Source: Chloroflexota bacterium
GTDB taxonomy: Bacteria > Chloroflexota > Dormibacteria > Dormibacterales > Dormibacteraceae
Reading direction: 5' to 3'
DNA length: 45,113 nt
Assembly: GCA_005882135.1 (NCBI GenBank)
Contig: VBDR01000040.1
Span: 1-45,113 of the forward strand
The notes beneath the pieces were generated by a model, which was given only the letters and a program-made list of their open reading frames with translations, was not told the origin of the DNA and ran no database searches. Below are positions 24,054 through 32,075 of this stretch, in pieces. Positions within the stretch are counted from its first letter, which is position 1, and each line of letters opens with the position of its first letter. Made by a program: the position numbers and the translations under genes.

Positions 24054-24948
24054 CCTCGCCTGGCTGCGCGAGCAGCCGGGCGTCAGGGAAAACGAGCCAC
24101 TGGCCTCGCGCACGTCGTTCGGCATCGGCGGGCCCGCCGATTTCTTTCTCGAGCTGGCGCGCGCGGACGCGATCGAGAGAACGATCGACGGGTGCAAGCA
24201 ACGCGGGATCCCGTACCTGCTGCTCGGCGCGGGCACCAACCTCCTGATCGCGGATCGCGGTGTCGACGGTCTGGTCGTGCGCGTGGTCAATCGCGACCAC
24301 GAGATCGAGGGCACAAGAGTGCGTGCGGGTGCCGGCCTCAAGATGATGCGGCTGGCCCGCATCGTGGCCGACGCCAACCTGCGGGGTTTCGAGTTCGCAA
24401 TCGGCGTTCCCGGCACCGTCGGCGGCGCCGTCTACCAGGACGCCGGTTGCTGGGGCAAGGAGATCCGCGAGGTGCTCCTCGAGGTCGAAGGCTATCTCCC
24501 GGGTAAAGGCAGACAGAAGTGGAGTCCGGGAGTCTTGAACCTGGGCTACCGCACCTCAGCGCTGCGTGAGGGAGCGCTGACAGGTGCGCTGGTGATCTCG
24601 GCCACGGTGCAGCTCGAGCGCGGCGACGGGGAAGCCGCCAAGCAGCTCATGGCCAAGCTCACGAGGGAGCGCAACGAAACCCAGCCCATCAAAACCAAGA
24701 ACTGCGGCAGCGTCTTCAAGAACCCGCCAGGCGATTCAGCCGGTCGACTGGTCCAGGCCGCGGGGCTGAAGGGAGCGCGGGAAGGAGCGGCCGTCGTGTC
24801 CACGGTGCACGGCAACTTCATCGTCAACGAAGGCGGCGCGACCGCCGCCGACGTCCGTCGCCTGATCGAGCGCGTGATGGTCGAGGTGAAGCGGCGGTTT
24901 GGTCTCCAGATCGAGCCGGAGGTCGAGATGGTCGGTCGCTGGAAATGA
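24031..24948 (+). CDS. murB: UDP-N-acetylenolpyruvoylglucosamine reductase MurB
   Basis: FAD enzyme that reduces UDP-GlcNAc-enolpyruvate to UDP-MurNAc with NADPH. 305 residues. The FAD domain shows TSFGIGGPADFFLEL, YLLLGAGTNLLIADRGVDGLV, FEFAIGVPGTVGGAVYQDAG and the tyrosine in LGYRTSALREG. The C-terminal domain has TKNCGSVFKNPPGDSAGRLV, with the catalytic Ser in GSVFKNP, and AAVVSTVHGNFIVN. This is the type II (short) form seen in Gram-positive-like clusters. ATG 24031 lies 23 bases inside murC; no better start lies downstream before the conserved segment. Confidence 0.93.
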   Translation: MTWRTRSSLAWLREQPGVRENEPLASRTSFGIGGPADFFLELARADAIERTIDGCKQRGIPYLLLGAGTNLLIADRGVDGLVVRVVNRDHEIEGTRVRAGAGLKMMRLARIVADANLRGFEFAIGVPGTVGGAVYQDAGCWGKEIREVLLEVEGYLPGKGRQKWSPGVLNLGYRTSALREGALTGALVISATVQLERGDGEAAKQLMAKLTRERNETQPIKTKNCGSVFKNPPGDSAGRLVQAAGLKGAREGAAVVSTVHGNFIVNEGGATAADVRRLIERVMVEVKRRFGLQIEPEVEMVGRWK

Positions 24949-25898
24949 AGCTGGCCGTCTTGAGGGGAGGCAAGTCGGCTGAGCGCGAGGTGTCCCTGCG
25001 CTCCGGTGGCCAGGTGGCAAAGGCGCTCCGCGGCCGCGGCCATGACGTCACCGACGTCGACCTCGACGGCGGTACGTGGGACGTCCTCCGGGACGGCGGT
25101 TTCGAGTGCGTGTTCAATGCGCTTCACGGCCGTCTGGGAGAGGACGGGACCGTGCAGGGGATGCTCGAGCTCCTCGGCGTGGCCTACACCGGTTCGGGGG
25201 TGCTGGCGTCGGCGCTGTGCATGGACAAGTCGCGAGCGGGCAAGGTGATGGTCGCGATCGGTCTCCACGTCCCAGAGTTCGAGGAGCTCGAGATCAACGA
25301 GGGCGTGGCGGCCGATCTCGTCGAACGGGTCGTGTCGAGATTCGGATTGCCCCTCGTCGTCAAGCCGGTGCGTGAGGGGTCGACCATTGGACTCACGATC
25401 GCGAAGGATGCGGACGCCGCCGCGACCGGGCTGATCCTGGCAGGTCGCTACGACCAGCGTGTCCTGGTGCAGCGATTTGCCGCTGGAACGGAAATCACCG
25501 TCGGCGTTCTGGCCACTCCCGAAGTACAGGTTCTACCCACGCTCGAGATCGTCAGCGAGAACCCGGTGTACGACTACGACGCGAAATACACCGCCGGCAA
25601 ATCGCACCACATCATCCCCGCCCGCATTCCAGAAGCCGCGCGCGTAGCGGCCTCGGACGCCGCGGCACGAGCGTTCAGCGAGCTCGGCTGCTCTGGCATG
25701 GCGCGGGTCGACATCATCGTCGACGCCGGGGGCACGCCGTGGGTGCTCGAGGTGAACACCGTGCCCGGGTTGACCGAGCTCTCGCTTCTGCCCGACGCCG
25801 CGCGCGCCGCGGGCGTCGGCTTCGAGGAGCTGTGCCAGCGCCTGGTCGACCACGCGGTCAGCCGCCACGCGCATCGCGTCGGACCGGCGGCGGTATGA
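24945..25898 (+). CDS. ddl: D-alanine--D-alanine ligase
   Basis: ATP-grasp enzyme joining two D-Ala for MurF. 317 residues. N-terminal LAVLRGGKSAEREVSLRSG (often FGGxSxEHxVS), then FNALHGRLGEDGTVQGMLEL and YTGSGVLASALCMDK. ATP-grasp strands are GLPLVVKPVREGSTIGLTIA and GTEITVGVL. The C-terminal part has the metal and loop residues in VDIIVDAGGTPWVLEVNTVP and LPDAARAAG. ATG 24945 overlaps the murB stop (ATGA), and its own stop overlaps ftsQ ATG in the same way. Confidence 0.95.
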   Translation: MKLAVLRGGKSAEREVSLRSGGQVAKALRGRGHDVTDVDLDGGTWDVLRDGGFECVFNALHGRLGEDGTVQGMLELLGVAYTGSGVLASALCMDKSRAGKVMVAIGLHVPEFEELEINEGVAADLVERVVSRFGLPLVVKPVREGSTIGLTIAKDADAAATGLILAGRYDQRVLVQRFAAGTEITVGVLATPEVQVLPTLEIVSENPVYDYDAKYTAGKSHHIIPARIPEAARVAASDAAARAFSELGCSGMARVDIIVDAGGTPWVLEVNTVPGLTELSLLPDAARAAGVGFEELCQRLVDHAVSRHAHRVGPAAV

Positions 25899-26806
25899 AG
25901 TTTCGCCGCCGCCGCTCGGTGCTGCCCCGAGTCCCCTGGCCGAACGGACTAGAGCGCACCGAGCCTCTGCGCGGCCAGCTCTGGACGCGCTCGGAGCGTG
26001 CGCTGAAAGAGCCTGACGTGAGCTGGCGTTGGAGAGGGCTCGCCGCGGCGGCGGCCGTGGCCGAAATCGCTCTTGTGGCCTGGCTGTGGGTCGGGCCGGC
26101 TGTGGCAGTGCGAACCGTCGAGGTGACCGGAGCGCATCACATGACCGCGCGGCAGGTCGCCGGCGCAGCTGGGGTCTCCGGCGGTGGATCGATCATCTCC
26201 ATCGACGGGCAGTCGGCTGAGCAACGCCTCCTCAGCCAGGTCTGGATCCGCGCAGCGACGGTGCAGCCGCAGCTGCCGGGGACGGTCATTGTGCAGGTGA
26301 GCGAGTGGCAGCCCGTCGCCGTGTATCACGCCGGGAAGTCGACGAAGCTGTTCCTGATGTCGAGCCAGGCCGTCATCCTGGGCCCGACAGCGACGGCGGC
26401 CGGGCTGGTCGATGTGCAGGGTCCGGCCGGCAACGACCCGCGCGTCGGCGACCACCCGCTTGACCACCAATTGCTGGCGGCGCTTGTGAACATGCAGCGC
26501 GCCCTTCCGACTTTGATCGGACAGGACGCCGCCGGCTTCATCTTCGATTCCTGCGGGGATCTGACCCTCGTCGCCAAGCGAGGCTGGAAGGTTTACTTTG
26601 GCCGCGTCCTGACGCCTGAAGAGTTTGCTGTCCTGCGGGACAAGCTCGCTGCGCTCAGGGCGATTGCCGGCAGCGTCAACTACGCGTCCTCCGATCTCGA
26701 TTACGTGAACGTCATGAATCCCGCCGAGCCCGCCGTCGGGTTCAGATCACGCGCCGTCCCATCTCCGTCGCCTGGCGCCACGGCCGCACCGATCTCTTGC
26801 CGATGA
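25895..26806 (+). CDS. ftsQ: Cell division protein FtsQ
   Basis: A 303-residue bitopic divisome protein that links FtsA/FtsZ to the FtsL-FtsB-FtsWI complex. A basic cytoplasmic N-terminus (KFRRRRSVLPR) and one membrane helix (about 48-68, LAAAAAVAEIALVAWLWVG) precede the POTRA domain (VRTVEVTGAHHMTARQVAGA, then LPGTVIVQVSEWQPVAVY) and the beta domain. The last 25 residues are Pro/Ser/Ala-rich. ATG 25895 overlaps the ddl stop (ATGA). Position and architecture support the name more than close sequence identity. Confidence 0.85.
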   Translation: MKFRRRRSVLPRVPWPNGLERTEPLRGQLWTRSERALKEPDVSWRWRGLAAAAAVAEIALVAWLWVGPAVAVRTVEVTGAHHMTARQVAGAAGVSGGGSIISIDGQSAEQRLLSQVWIRAATVQPQLPGTVIVQVSEWQPVAVYHAGKSTKLFLMSSQAVILGPTATAAGLVDVQGPAGNDPRVGDHPLDHQLLAALVNMQRALPTLIGQDAAGFIFDSCGDLTLVAKRGWKVYFGRVLTPEEFAVLRDKLAALRAIAGSVNYASSDLDYVNVMNPAEPAVGFRSRAVPSPSPGATAAPISCR

Positions 26807-26946
26807 CGCCATAGGCTTTCGACGAGCTCGGACACCCGACTTTGGTGACATATCTGATCGTTTGTCTGCAGCACCCGCACCACAACGCCTAGAACTACTT
26901 CTTGTCCCAACCACAAAATCTGGCCCCGCAACACGCCGGGAGCCGA

Positions 26947-26952
26947 TATAAT
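26947..26952 (+). promoter_or_regulatory. Internal promoter -10 (TATAAT) before ftsA
   Basis: A perfect TATAAT lies in the 200-base ftsQ-ftsA gap, one of few real gaps in the cluster. No -35 box is seen at 16-18 bases (CCCCGC is there) and no extended -10 TG. Transcription would start near 26959, leaving a leader of about 48 nt with AGGAGG at 26986-26991. It would give ftsA-ftsZ separate expression, as in many bacteria. Confidence 0.5.
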
Positions 26953-27006
26953 CCCGGCAACCCGCCCTCTATATCCACTCGTTCCAGGAGGCGTTCCAGC
27001 ACAGTT

Positions 27007-28239
27007 TTGTCGCGGCGGAAGAAAACCGTCGGTCTTGACCTGGGCACAAGCCGGGTCGCGGTGGTCATAGCAGAGTCGGACGACCCGGGGACTCCCGTGA
27101 CCATCCTCGGAGTGGGCGAAAGCCCGTCCGACGGGCTGCGCAAAGGCGTGGTCGTCAATCTCGACAAGACCATCACCGCCATCCAGGCGGCCACCGTCGC
27201 CGCGGAGCGCATGGCCGGCCAACGCATCGAGTCGGTGGTCGTCTCCCTCGGCGGCACCCACCTCTGGAGCCAGAATTCGACCGGCGTGGTCGCCGTCGCG
27301 CACCCCGACCACGAGATCGGCGAAGACGACGTTCACCGCGTCGTCGAGGCATCCAGGGCGATCAGTGTGGCGAGCGACCGCCAGGTCATCCATGTCATCC
27401 CCCGTGCTTACACCGTGGACGGACAGGACGGGGTGCGAGACGCGGTCGGCATGACGGGTCACCGGCTCGAGGTCGAGACCAACATCCTCACCGGCGCCCA
27501 GACCGCGGTCCAGAACGTGATCAAGTGCGTGCACGGTGCGGGCTTCGACGTCGAAGACGTCGTCTGCGCCGGGCTGGCCGCGGGCGAGGGAATCCTGAGC
27601 GCCCAGGAGATCGAGCTTGGCGTCTGCCTGGTCGAGATCGGGGCCGGCACCACCAACGTCGTCGTCTTCAATGAAGGCTCGGCGAGGCACCTCGCCGTGC
27701 TGCCCGTCGGCGGCAACCACGTCACGAGCGACATCGCGATCGGATTGCGCACCACGCTCGACGAGGCCGAGAACCTGAAGCTCAATTACGGCCATGCGCT
27801 GCCTGACGTCATCGACCACGCCGAAAAGGTCGAGGTCCGGCAGGTCGGCGGCGACCGCATCCAGGCCCTGCCACGCCGCTTCCTCGCCGAGATCATCGGG
27901 CCTCGGATGCTCGAGATCTTCCAGATGGCTCGCGAAGAAGTGCGCAAGACCGGGTTCGACCAGCTGCTCCCCGCGGGCGTCGTCGTCGCGGGTGGCGGTT
28001 CGCGGCTGATGGGCACGATGGACGCCGCCCAGGCCGTGTTCAACACATCGGCCCGCCTCGGCCAGCCGCTCGGCCTCGCCGGGCTCGCCGACAAAGCTCA
28101 TGGACCGTCGTTTGCGGTCGTTGCCGGGTTGGTGAAGTGGGGGGCGCGCTCTCGCGAGGCCTACGGCAACACCCACCAGCCGGCCACGTTTGGAAACACG
28201 TATCAAAAAACAGTGAGGTGGCTGCGCGATTTTTTCTAG
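27007..28239 (+). CDS. ftsA: Cell division protein FtsA
   Basis: Actin-like ATPase that tethers FtsZ to the membrane. About 410 residues. The phosphate-1 motif is VGLDLGTSRVAVVI, followed by GLRKGVVVNLDKTITAIQAA in the 1C/SHS2 region, HVIPRAYTVDG, CLVEIGAGTTNVVVF (phosphate 2) and VVVAGGGSRLMG (adenosine motif). The C-terminus ends in an amphipathic, aromatic stretch (TYQKTVRWLRDFF) fitting the membrane-targeting helix. TTG 27007 is chosen because the family N-terminus starts there; AGGAGG is 15 nt upstream, longer than ideal. The open frame from TTG 26902 would include the TATAAT box and is unlikely. Confidence 0.93.
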   Translation: MSRRKKTVGLDLGTSRVAVVIAESDDPGTPVTILGVGESPSDGLRKGVVVNLDKTITAIQAATVAAERMAGQRIESVVVSLGGTHLWSQNSTGVVAVAHPDHEIGEDDVHRVVEASRAISVASDRQVIHVIPRAYTVDGQDGVRDAVGMTGHRLEVETNILTGAQTAVQNVIKCVHGAGFDVEDVVCAGLAAGEGILSAQEIELGVCLVEIGAGTTNVVVFNEGSARHLAVLPVGGNHVTSDIAIGLRTTLDEAENLKLNYGHALPDVIDHAEKVEVRQVGGDRIQALPRRFLAEIIGPRMLEIFQMAREEVRKTGFDQLLPAGVVVAGGGSRLMGTMDAAQAVFNTSARLGQPLGLAGLADKAHGPSFAVVAGLVKWGARSREAYGNTHQPATFGNTYQKTVRWLRDFF

Positions 28240-28309
28240 AGAACACACCAAAAACCAGCTTGAGCTCGCCATGGCCAGAGCACATTCGAAGGAGGATCAC
28301 CTGATCGTC

Positions 28310-29371
28310 ATGAAAGAAAGCGAATTGCATGAGGGGCGAGCACGGATCAAGGTCGTCGGCTGCGGCGGCGGCGGCGGCAACGCCGTCAATCGCATGATCT
28401 CGAAGGCGCTCAAAGTCCAGTTCGTCGCGGTCAACACCGACAAGCAGGCGCTGGAGCGCTGCCAGGCAGACGTCAAAGTCCAGATCGGGAACAAAGTCAC
28501 TCGCGGGCTGGGTGCCGGCGGCGACTGGACCCGCGGCCGCGACGCGGCCGACGAGAGCCGGACCGAGCTCACGGCGGTCGTTCAGGAATCGGACATGGTC
28601 TTCATCACCGCGGGCATGGGCGGAGGCACCGGCACCGGGTCGGCTTCCATCGTCGCCGAGCTGGCCAAAGAAGCCGGCGCGCTCACGATCGGCGTCGTGA
28701 CGCGGCCGTTCTCGTTCGAGGGCCGCATCCGCAACGACACCGCCGAGGAAGGCATCAAGGCCTTGCGCGGCCAGGTCGACGCGCTGATCGTCATCCCCAA
28801 CGACCGGCTGGCGCAGGTAGCCAGCTCCAAGACGACGCTCGAGGAAGCCTTCCGCATGGCCGACGACGTTCTGCGCCAGGGCGTGCAGGGCATCTCCGAC
28901 CTGGTGACCCAGCCCGGCGTGATCAACCTCGACTTCGCCGACGTGAAGGCGATCATGGAGAACGCGGGCGAGGCCCTGATGGGCATCGGGCACGGCGCCG
29001 GCGACTCGCGGGCCGAGGATGCCGCCAAGCAGGCGGTCTCAAGCCCGCTGCTCGAGACGTCGATCGACGGCGCCAAGGGCATCCTGTTCAACATCACCGC
29101 GGGCAAGGACATCACCTTGCAAGAGGTGCAGAGGGCGGCCGAGATCGTGCGCGCGGCGGCCGACCCGGGCGCCAACATCATCTTCGGTGTCGTCCGCGAT
29201 GACACGATGGCGGGAGAGATCAAGATCACGGTCATCGCCACCGGTTTCGGCGGCAAGACCCAGCAGGAAGCCAGGCAGGAGACGCAGCGTCGTACGATCG
29301 AGCGGCCCGAGTTCGGCCTCGAAGAGCTCGGCGACATCAACATCCCCGCCTTTCTGCGTAATCGGATGTAG
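28310..29371 (+). CDS. ftsZ: Cell division GTPase FtsZ
   Basis: Tubulin-like GTPase that forms the Z-ring. 353 residues from ATG 28310, or 366 from ATG 28271. The core begins IKVVGCGGGGGNAVNRMI, with VNTDKQAL, the tubulin signature GMGGGTGTGSASI, the segment PFSFEGRIRNDTAEEG and the catalytic T7 loop NLDFADVKAIM. The short linker ends in the conserved peptide DINIPAFLRNRM, which binds FtsA. AAGGAGG at 28289-28295 favours 28310, although the spacing is 14 nt; it would lie inside the gene if 28271 is used. About 30-70 bases separate it from ftsA. Confidence 0.96.
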   Translation: MKESELHEGRARIKVVGCGGGGGNAVNRMISKALKVQFVAVNTDKQALERCQADVKVQIGNKVTRGLGAGGDWTRGRDAADESRTELTAVVQESDMVFITAGMGGGTGTGSASIVAELAKEAGALTIGVVTRPFSFEGRIRNDTAEEGIKALRGQVDALIVIPNDRLAQVASSKTTLEEAFRMADDVLRQGVQGISDLVTQPGVINLDFADVKAIMENAGEALMGIGHGAGDSRAEDAAKQAVSSPLLETSIDGAKGILFNITAGKDITLQEVQRAAEIVRAAADPGANIIFGVVRDDTMAGEIKITVIATGFGGKTQQEARQETQRRTIERPEFGLEELGDINIPAFLRNRM

Positions 29372-29388
29372 ACAAAAGAGGAGAACAG

Positions 29389-29850
29389 TTGCGTTGCCCG
29401 TACTGCGGTCATCACGACCTGAAGGTGGTCGACTCCCGCGATTCTGAGATCGGGGAGGCGATTCGCCGGAGGCGCGAATGCCTGCAGTGCGGGCAGCGTT
29501 TCACCACCTATGAGCGGATCGAGACCGTGCCGTTCTTCGTCACCAAGAAGGACGGCCGGCGCGAGGACTTCGACCCTCAAAAGCTCTTCAACGGCCTGAA
29601 AAAAGCGACCGAGAAGAGGGATATCTCGCCTGAGCGGCTGCGGGCGATCGTTGATGACATTGAAGCAGAGCTCCGGCGGTCGGGACGCGTCGAGATCCCA
29701 AGCCAGGAGATCGGCGAGATGGTGATGGACCGGCTGCGCGACCTCGACGAGGTCGCCTACATCCGGTTTGCCTCCGTCTACAGAGAGTTCATGGACCTCC
29801 AGCAGGTCAAGCGGGAGATCGAGCAGGTACTGAGCTCCCGCCGGTCTTAG
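29389..29850 (+). CDS. nrdR: Transcriptional repressor NrdR
   Basis: A 153-residue regulator of ribonucleotide reductase genes that senses dATP/ATP. The N-terminal zinc ribbon is RCPYCGHHDLKVVDSR, then CLQCGQRFTTYERIE. The ATP-cone follows (FFVTKKDGRREDFDPQKLF, KKATEKRDISPERL). The C-terminal part, RDLDEVAYIRFASVYREF, is the family signature. TTG 29389 has GAGGAG 5-6 nt upstream, 17 bases after ftsZ. Class I/II reductase genes are not in this window; the R2lox at 43239-44159 is not a ribonucleotide reductase. The 3' end overlaps the convergent lipoprotein gene by 44 bases. Confidence 0.95.
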   Translation: MRCPYCGHHDLKVVDSRDSEIGEAIRRRRECLQCGQRFTTYERIETVPFFVTKKDGRREDFDPQKLFNGLKKATEKRDISPERLRAIVDDIEAELRRSGRVEIPSQEIGEMVMDRLRDLDEVAYIRFASVYREFMDLQQVKREIEQVLSSRRS

Positions 29851-30367
29851 TCGGATCGGATCCCGCCGGTAGCACGTCCAGGTTGATTGTGCCGACGGCC
29901 TTGGCCGAACCGCGCGGGATCAGTTGAAAGCTCCAACAGCCGGGTAGCGGGGCATCGACGATGCTGGGACCGCCATCAACGCTGACGACCGGTTTCGACG
30001 TGCCGAGCGGTCGGCCCTCGACCACAAAGGCGGCGCCATCGCGCAACAGCCATAGCACCTTGTTGGTGGAACCGTCGACACGTGGGCTCGCGCCGGCCAC
30101 GAGGTGTCGCGCGAACAGGAAGGCAAGGGCATTGCTCGATGTGCTCGGGGCCCAGGGCACGGGCCAGGGTGCTCCATTCGTGTGGCTCCAACCGCTCTGT
30201 GCCCACCTCGGCGGTTCAGCTTCGGTCACCACGGTACCGGCGCAGCCGCCTGCAAGGGCGTTGGAGGTCGGGCCGGGTTGGGGCGTTGTCTTGGCAGCCT
30301 GCTGTGGGCTGCATCCTGACACCAGCATGAGAAGCAAGACCCAAACGCAGCAGCCGGCCCCCCGCAT
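29807..30367 (-). CDS. Putative lipoprotein of unknown function
   Basis: From ATG 30367 (GTG 30379 also possible) the product has 186 residues. It begins with a lipoprotein signal: MRGAGCC, hydrophobic VWVLLLMLV and the lipobox SGC, so Cys20 or so would be lipidated and the protein anchored outside the membrane. This agrees with lspA in the same gene block. The mature part starts with a Thr/Pro linker (TTPQPGPTSNA) and continues with strand-like segments (KVLWLLRDGAAFVVEGR, LPGCWSFQLIPRG). No family recognised. It is divergent from pgeF, and its 3' end overlaps nrdR by 44 bases. Confidence 0.65.
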   Translation of the reverse strand: MRGAGCCVWVLLLMLVSGCSPQQAAKTTPQPGPTSNALAGGCAGTVVTEAEPPRWAQSGWSHTNGAPWPVPWAPSTSSNALAFLFARHLVAGASPRVDGSTNKVLWLLRDGAAFVVEGRPLGTSKPVVSVDGGPSIVDAPLPGCWSFQLIPRGSAKAVGTINLDVLPAGSDPTKTGGSSVPARSPA

Positions 30368-30420
30368 CCCCGTTTTCACGCTCTGCCTACACCTGACGGC
30401 AGCCAGCGGTTCCCCGTACG

Positions 30421-30426
30421 TACCCT
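30421..30426 (+). promoter_or_regulatory. Predicted -10 box (TACCCT) for leaderless pgeF
   Basis: TACCCT is followed by 7 bases (GATGCCG) and GTG 30434, the layout seen at def, the DUF1801 gene and the oligopeptidase gene. The apparent ATG 30428 lies only 1 base after the box and could not be on a transcript started from it. Confidence 0.45.
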
Positions 30427-30433
30427 GATGCCG

Positions 30434-31138
30434 GTGAGCACGCCAGCTGTCTTGCACGTGCCGGAGCTCGCCGATGAGCCGGCCTTCGTGCACGGTTTCT
30501 CCACCGTCGCCATCGGTTCTGTCGGGCTGTCGCACGCACCAGATCCGGCGCCTGTTCTCGCGTCCCGCGAGACGTTCCTGCGAGTTCTCGGCCTCGACGA
30601 TCGGGCGCTGACGACCGCAGGCGCCATCCATGGAGCCTCAGTCGCAAGGATCGATGAGCCAGTCGATCACGTTGACGCCGTCGACGCGCTTGTCACCGAC
30701 CGCACGGATGTAGTGCTGTTCACGACGCATGCGGATTGCTACCCGATCGTGCTGTGGGATCCGGAGAAGAACGTCGCGGGACTCGTCCACGCCGGCTGGC
30801 GTGGAACCCAGGCCGGCGTCGCGGGGGCGACGGTGCGATTCATGAGAGAGGAGTACGACTGCCGGTTCATCCGGGCAGGCATCGGGCCTGGCATCTGCGG
30901 GCGTTGTTACCAGGTCGGGGAGGAGGTGGCGTCGCAGTTCGATCGCCGTTTCGTGCTGCCGGATGACGGAGGCAAGTTCCTGCTCGACCTCTCAGCGGCC
31001 AACCGCGCCCAGCTCGCGGCGGCCGGTGTCAAGTCTGTGTATGACATTGCCATGTGTACCAAGGAGAGCTATCTGTTCCCTTCGCACCGCCGCCATCCAG
31101 ACGGGACGCGGTTCGGCGCGATCGTCGCCTTGCGGTGA
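30434..31138 (+). CDS. pgeF: Peptidoglycan editing factor / multicopper-like purine nucleoside hydrolase-phosphorylase (YfiH/LACC1 family)
   Basis: About 234 residues, family length. Catalytic zinc site residues are visible: His in TTAGAIHGASVARI, His and Cys in TTHADCYPIVLWD, and His in VHAGWRGTQAGVAGA. GPGICGRCYQVGEEV and NRAQLAAAGV also match. The family cleaves purine nucleosides; in E. coli YfiH also prevents mis-incorporation into peptidoglycan stem peptides, which fits a place beside the dcw cluster. GTG 30434 is preferred because of the TACCCT box 7 nt upstream; ATG 30428 adds two residues. The 3' end overlaps yggS by 4 bases. Confidence 0.9.
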   Translation: MSTPAVLHVPELADEPAFVHGFSTVAIGSVGLSHAPDPAPVLASRETFLRVLGLDDRALTTAGAIHGASVARIDEPVDHVDAVDALVTDRTDVVLFTTHADCYPIVLWDPEKNVAGLVHAGWRGTQAGVAGATVRFMREEYDCRFIRAGIGPGICGRCYQVGEEVASQFDRRFVLPDDGGKFLLDLSAANRAQLAAAGVKSVYDIAMCTKESYLFPSHRRHPDGTRFGAIVALR

Positions 31139-31815
31139 GCGTCGGCGAACGGCTGGGTGCGGTCCGCGAGCGCATCGCTCGCACGGGACGCAATCCGGAC
31201 GAGGTCACGATCGTCGCCGTCACCAAAGGGTTCGGTCCCGAGGTTTGCGCTCAGGCCTTGCAGGCGGGTCTTTACTACCTCGGCGAGAACAGGGTCCAGG
31301 AGGCGCTGGCGAAGATGGACGCCGTCGAGGGCGCCGAGTGGCACCTGATCGGCCACCTGCAGACCAACAAGGTGAAGCTGGCGGCTCGGCGGTTTGCGCT
31401 CATCCAGTCGGTCGACTCGCGGCATCTTGCCGAGGCCCTCGGTCGCGCCGACTCTGAGCAACCGGTGCTGGTCGAGGTCAATGTGGCCCGCGAGCCGCAA
31501 AAGAGCGGAGTCGAGCCGGCGCGCGCTCTCGAGCTGATCGACCAGGTGGCGAAGCTCCTCCACCTGCGCGGCTTGATGGCGATGGGGCCGGCTCGCGGCG
31601 ACCCGACGCCGGCCTTCGAGGCCCTGCGAAATCTGCGCGATGAGGCCGAACAACGGACGGGCAGGGCGCTCCCTATCCTTTCTATGGGTATGAGCGGAGA
31701 CTTCGAGGCTGCCGTCGTCGCCGGCAGCACCATGCTTCGATTGGGCCAGGTCCTCTTCGGGCCTCGCTCCTCCCCATTTATGGGAACGAGGCCGGACAAC
31801 GGCCGGAGGGGCTGA
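31135..31815 (+). CDS. yggS: YggS/PLPBP family pyridoxal-phosphate homeostasis protein
   Basis: A 226-residue TIM-barrel protein that carries PLP and affects B6 and amino-acid homeostasis. The PLP-binding lysine is in VTIVAVTKGF. Other family blocks are LGENRVQEALAKM, WHLIGHLQTNKVKLAARR, VDSRHLAEAL, VNVAREPQKSGV, LRGLMAMGP and LSMGMSGDFEAAV with the phosphate-binding loop. GTG 31135 overlaps the pgeF stop (GTGA). The usual yggS neighbours pgeF and yggT flank it; sepF, often found next, is absent. Confidence 0.94.
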   Translation: MSVGERLGAVRERIARTGRNPDEVTIVAVTKGFGPEVCAQALQAGLYYLGENRVQEALAKMDAVEGAEWHLIGHLQTNKVKLAARRFALIQSVDSRHLAEALGRADSEQPVLVEVNVAREPQKSGVEPARALELIDQVAKLLHLRGLMAMGPARGDPTPAFEALRNLRDEAEQRTGRALPILSMGMSGDFEAAVVAGSTMLRLGQVLFGPRSSPFMGTRPDNGRRG

Positions 31816-31819
31816 TCGA

Positions 31820-32071
31820 TTGTCCGCGATCGCCGGCCTCCTGGTCCTCGTGCTGCAGGCTTTCCTCATCGTGGTCCTGATCCGGATCGTGTTCTCGTGG
31901 TTGAGCCCGTACCCCACCAACCCGGTGTCCCGTCTTGCCTTCCAGGTCACCGAGCCGATCCTCGCCCCGATCCGGCGCCGGCTTCCGCCGCTGTCTGGGA
32001 TCGACCTTTCGCCCCTGGTCGTCTGGCTGGTCGTGATCATCCTCATCGGGGTTCTGCGCACCCTCGGCTGA
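31820..32071 (+). CDS. yggT: YggT family membrane protein
   Basis: An 83-residue protein with two membrane helices (about 4-28 and 62-82) and the family signature between them: RIVFSWLSPYPTNPVSRLAF, then TEPILAPIRRRLPP and GIDLSPLVVWLVV. YggT/Ycf19 proteins are placed near division genes and linked to osmotic tolerance or membrane organisation; the mechanism is unclear. TTG 31820 lies 4 bases after the yggS stop. Confidence 0.9.
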   Translation: MSAIAGLLVLVLQAFLIVVLIRIVFSWLSPYPTNPVSRLAFQVTEPILAPIRRRLPPLSGIDLSPLVVWLVVIILIGVLRTLG

Positions 32072-32075
32072 CCTG

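Noticed and set aside
26902..27006. ftsA extended to TTG 26902
   Set aside because: The extra 35 residues are unlike FtsA and the TATAAT box would fall inside the gene.
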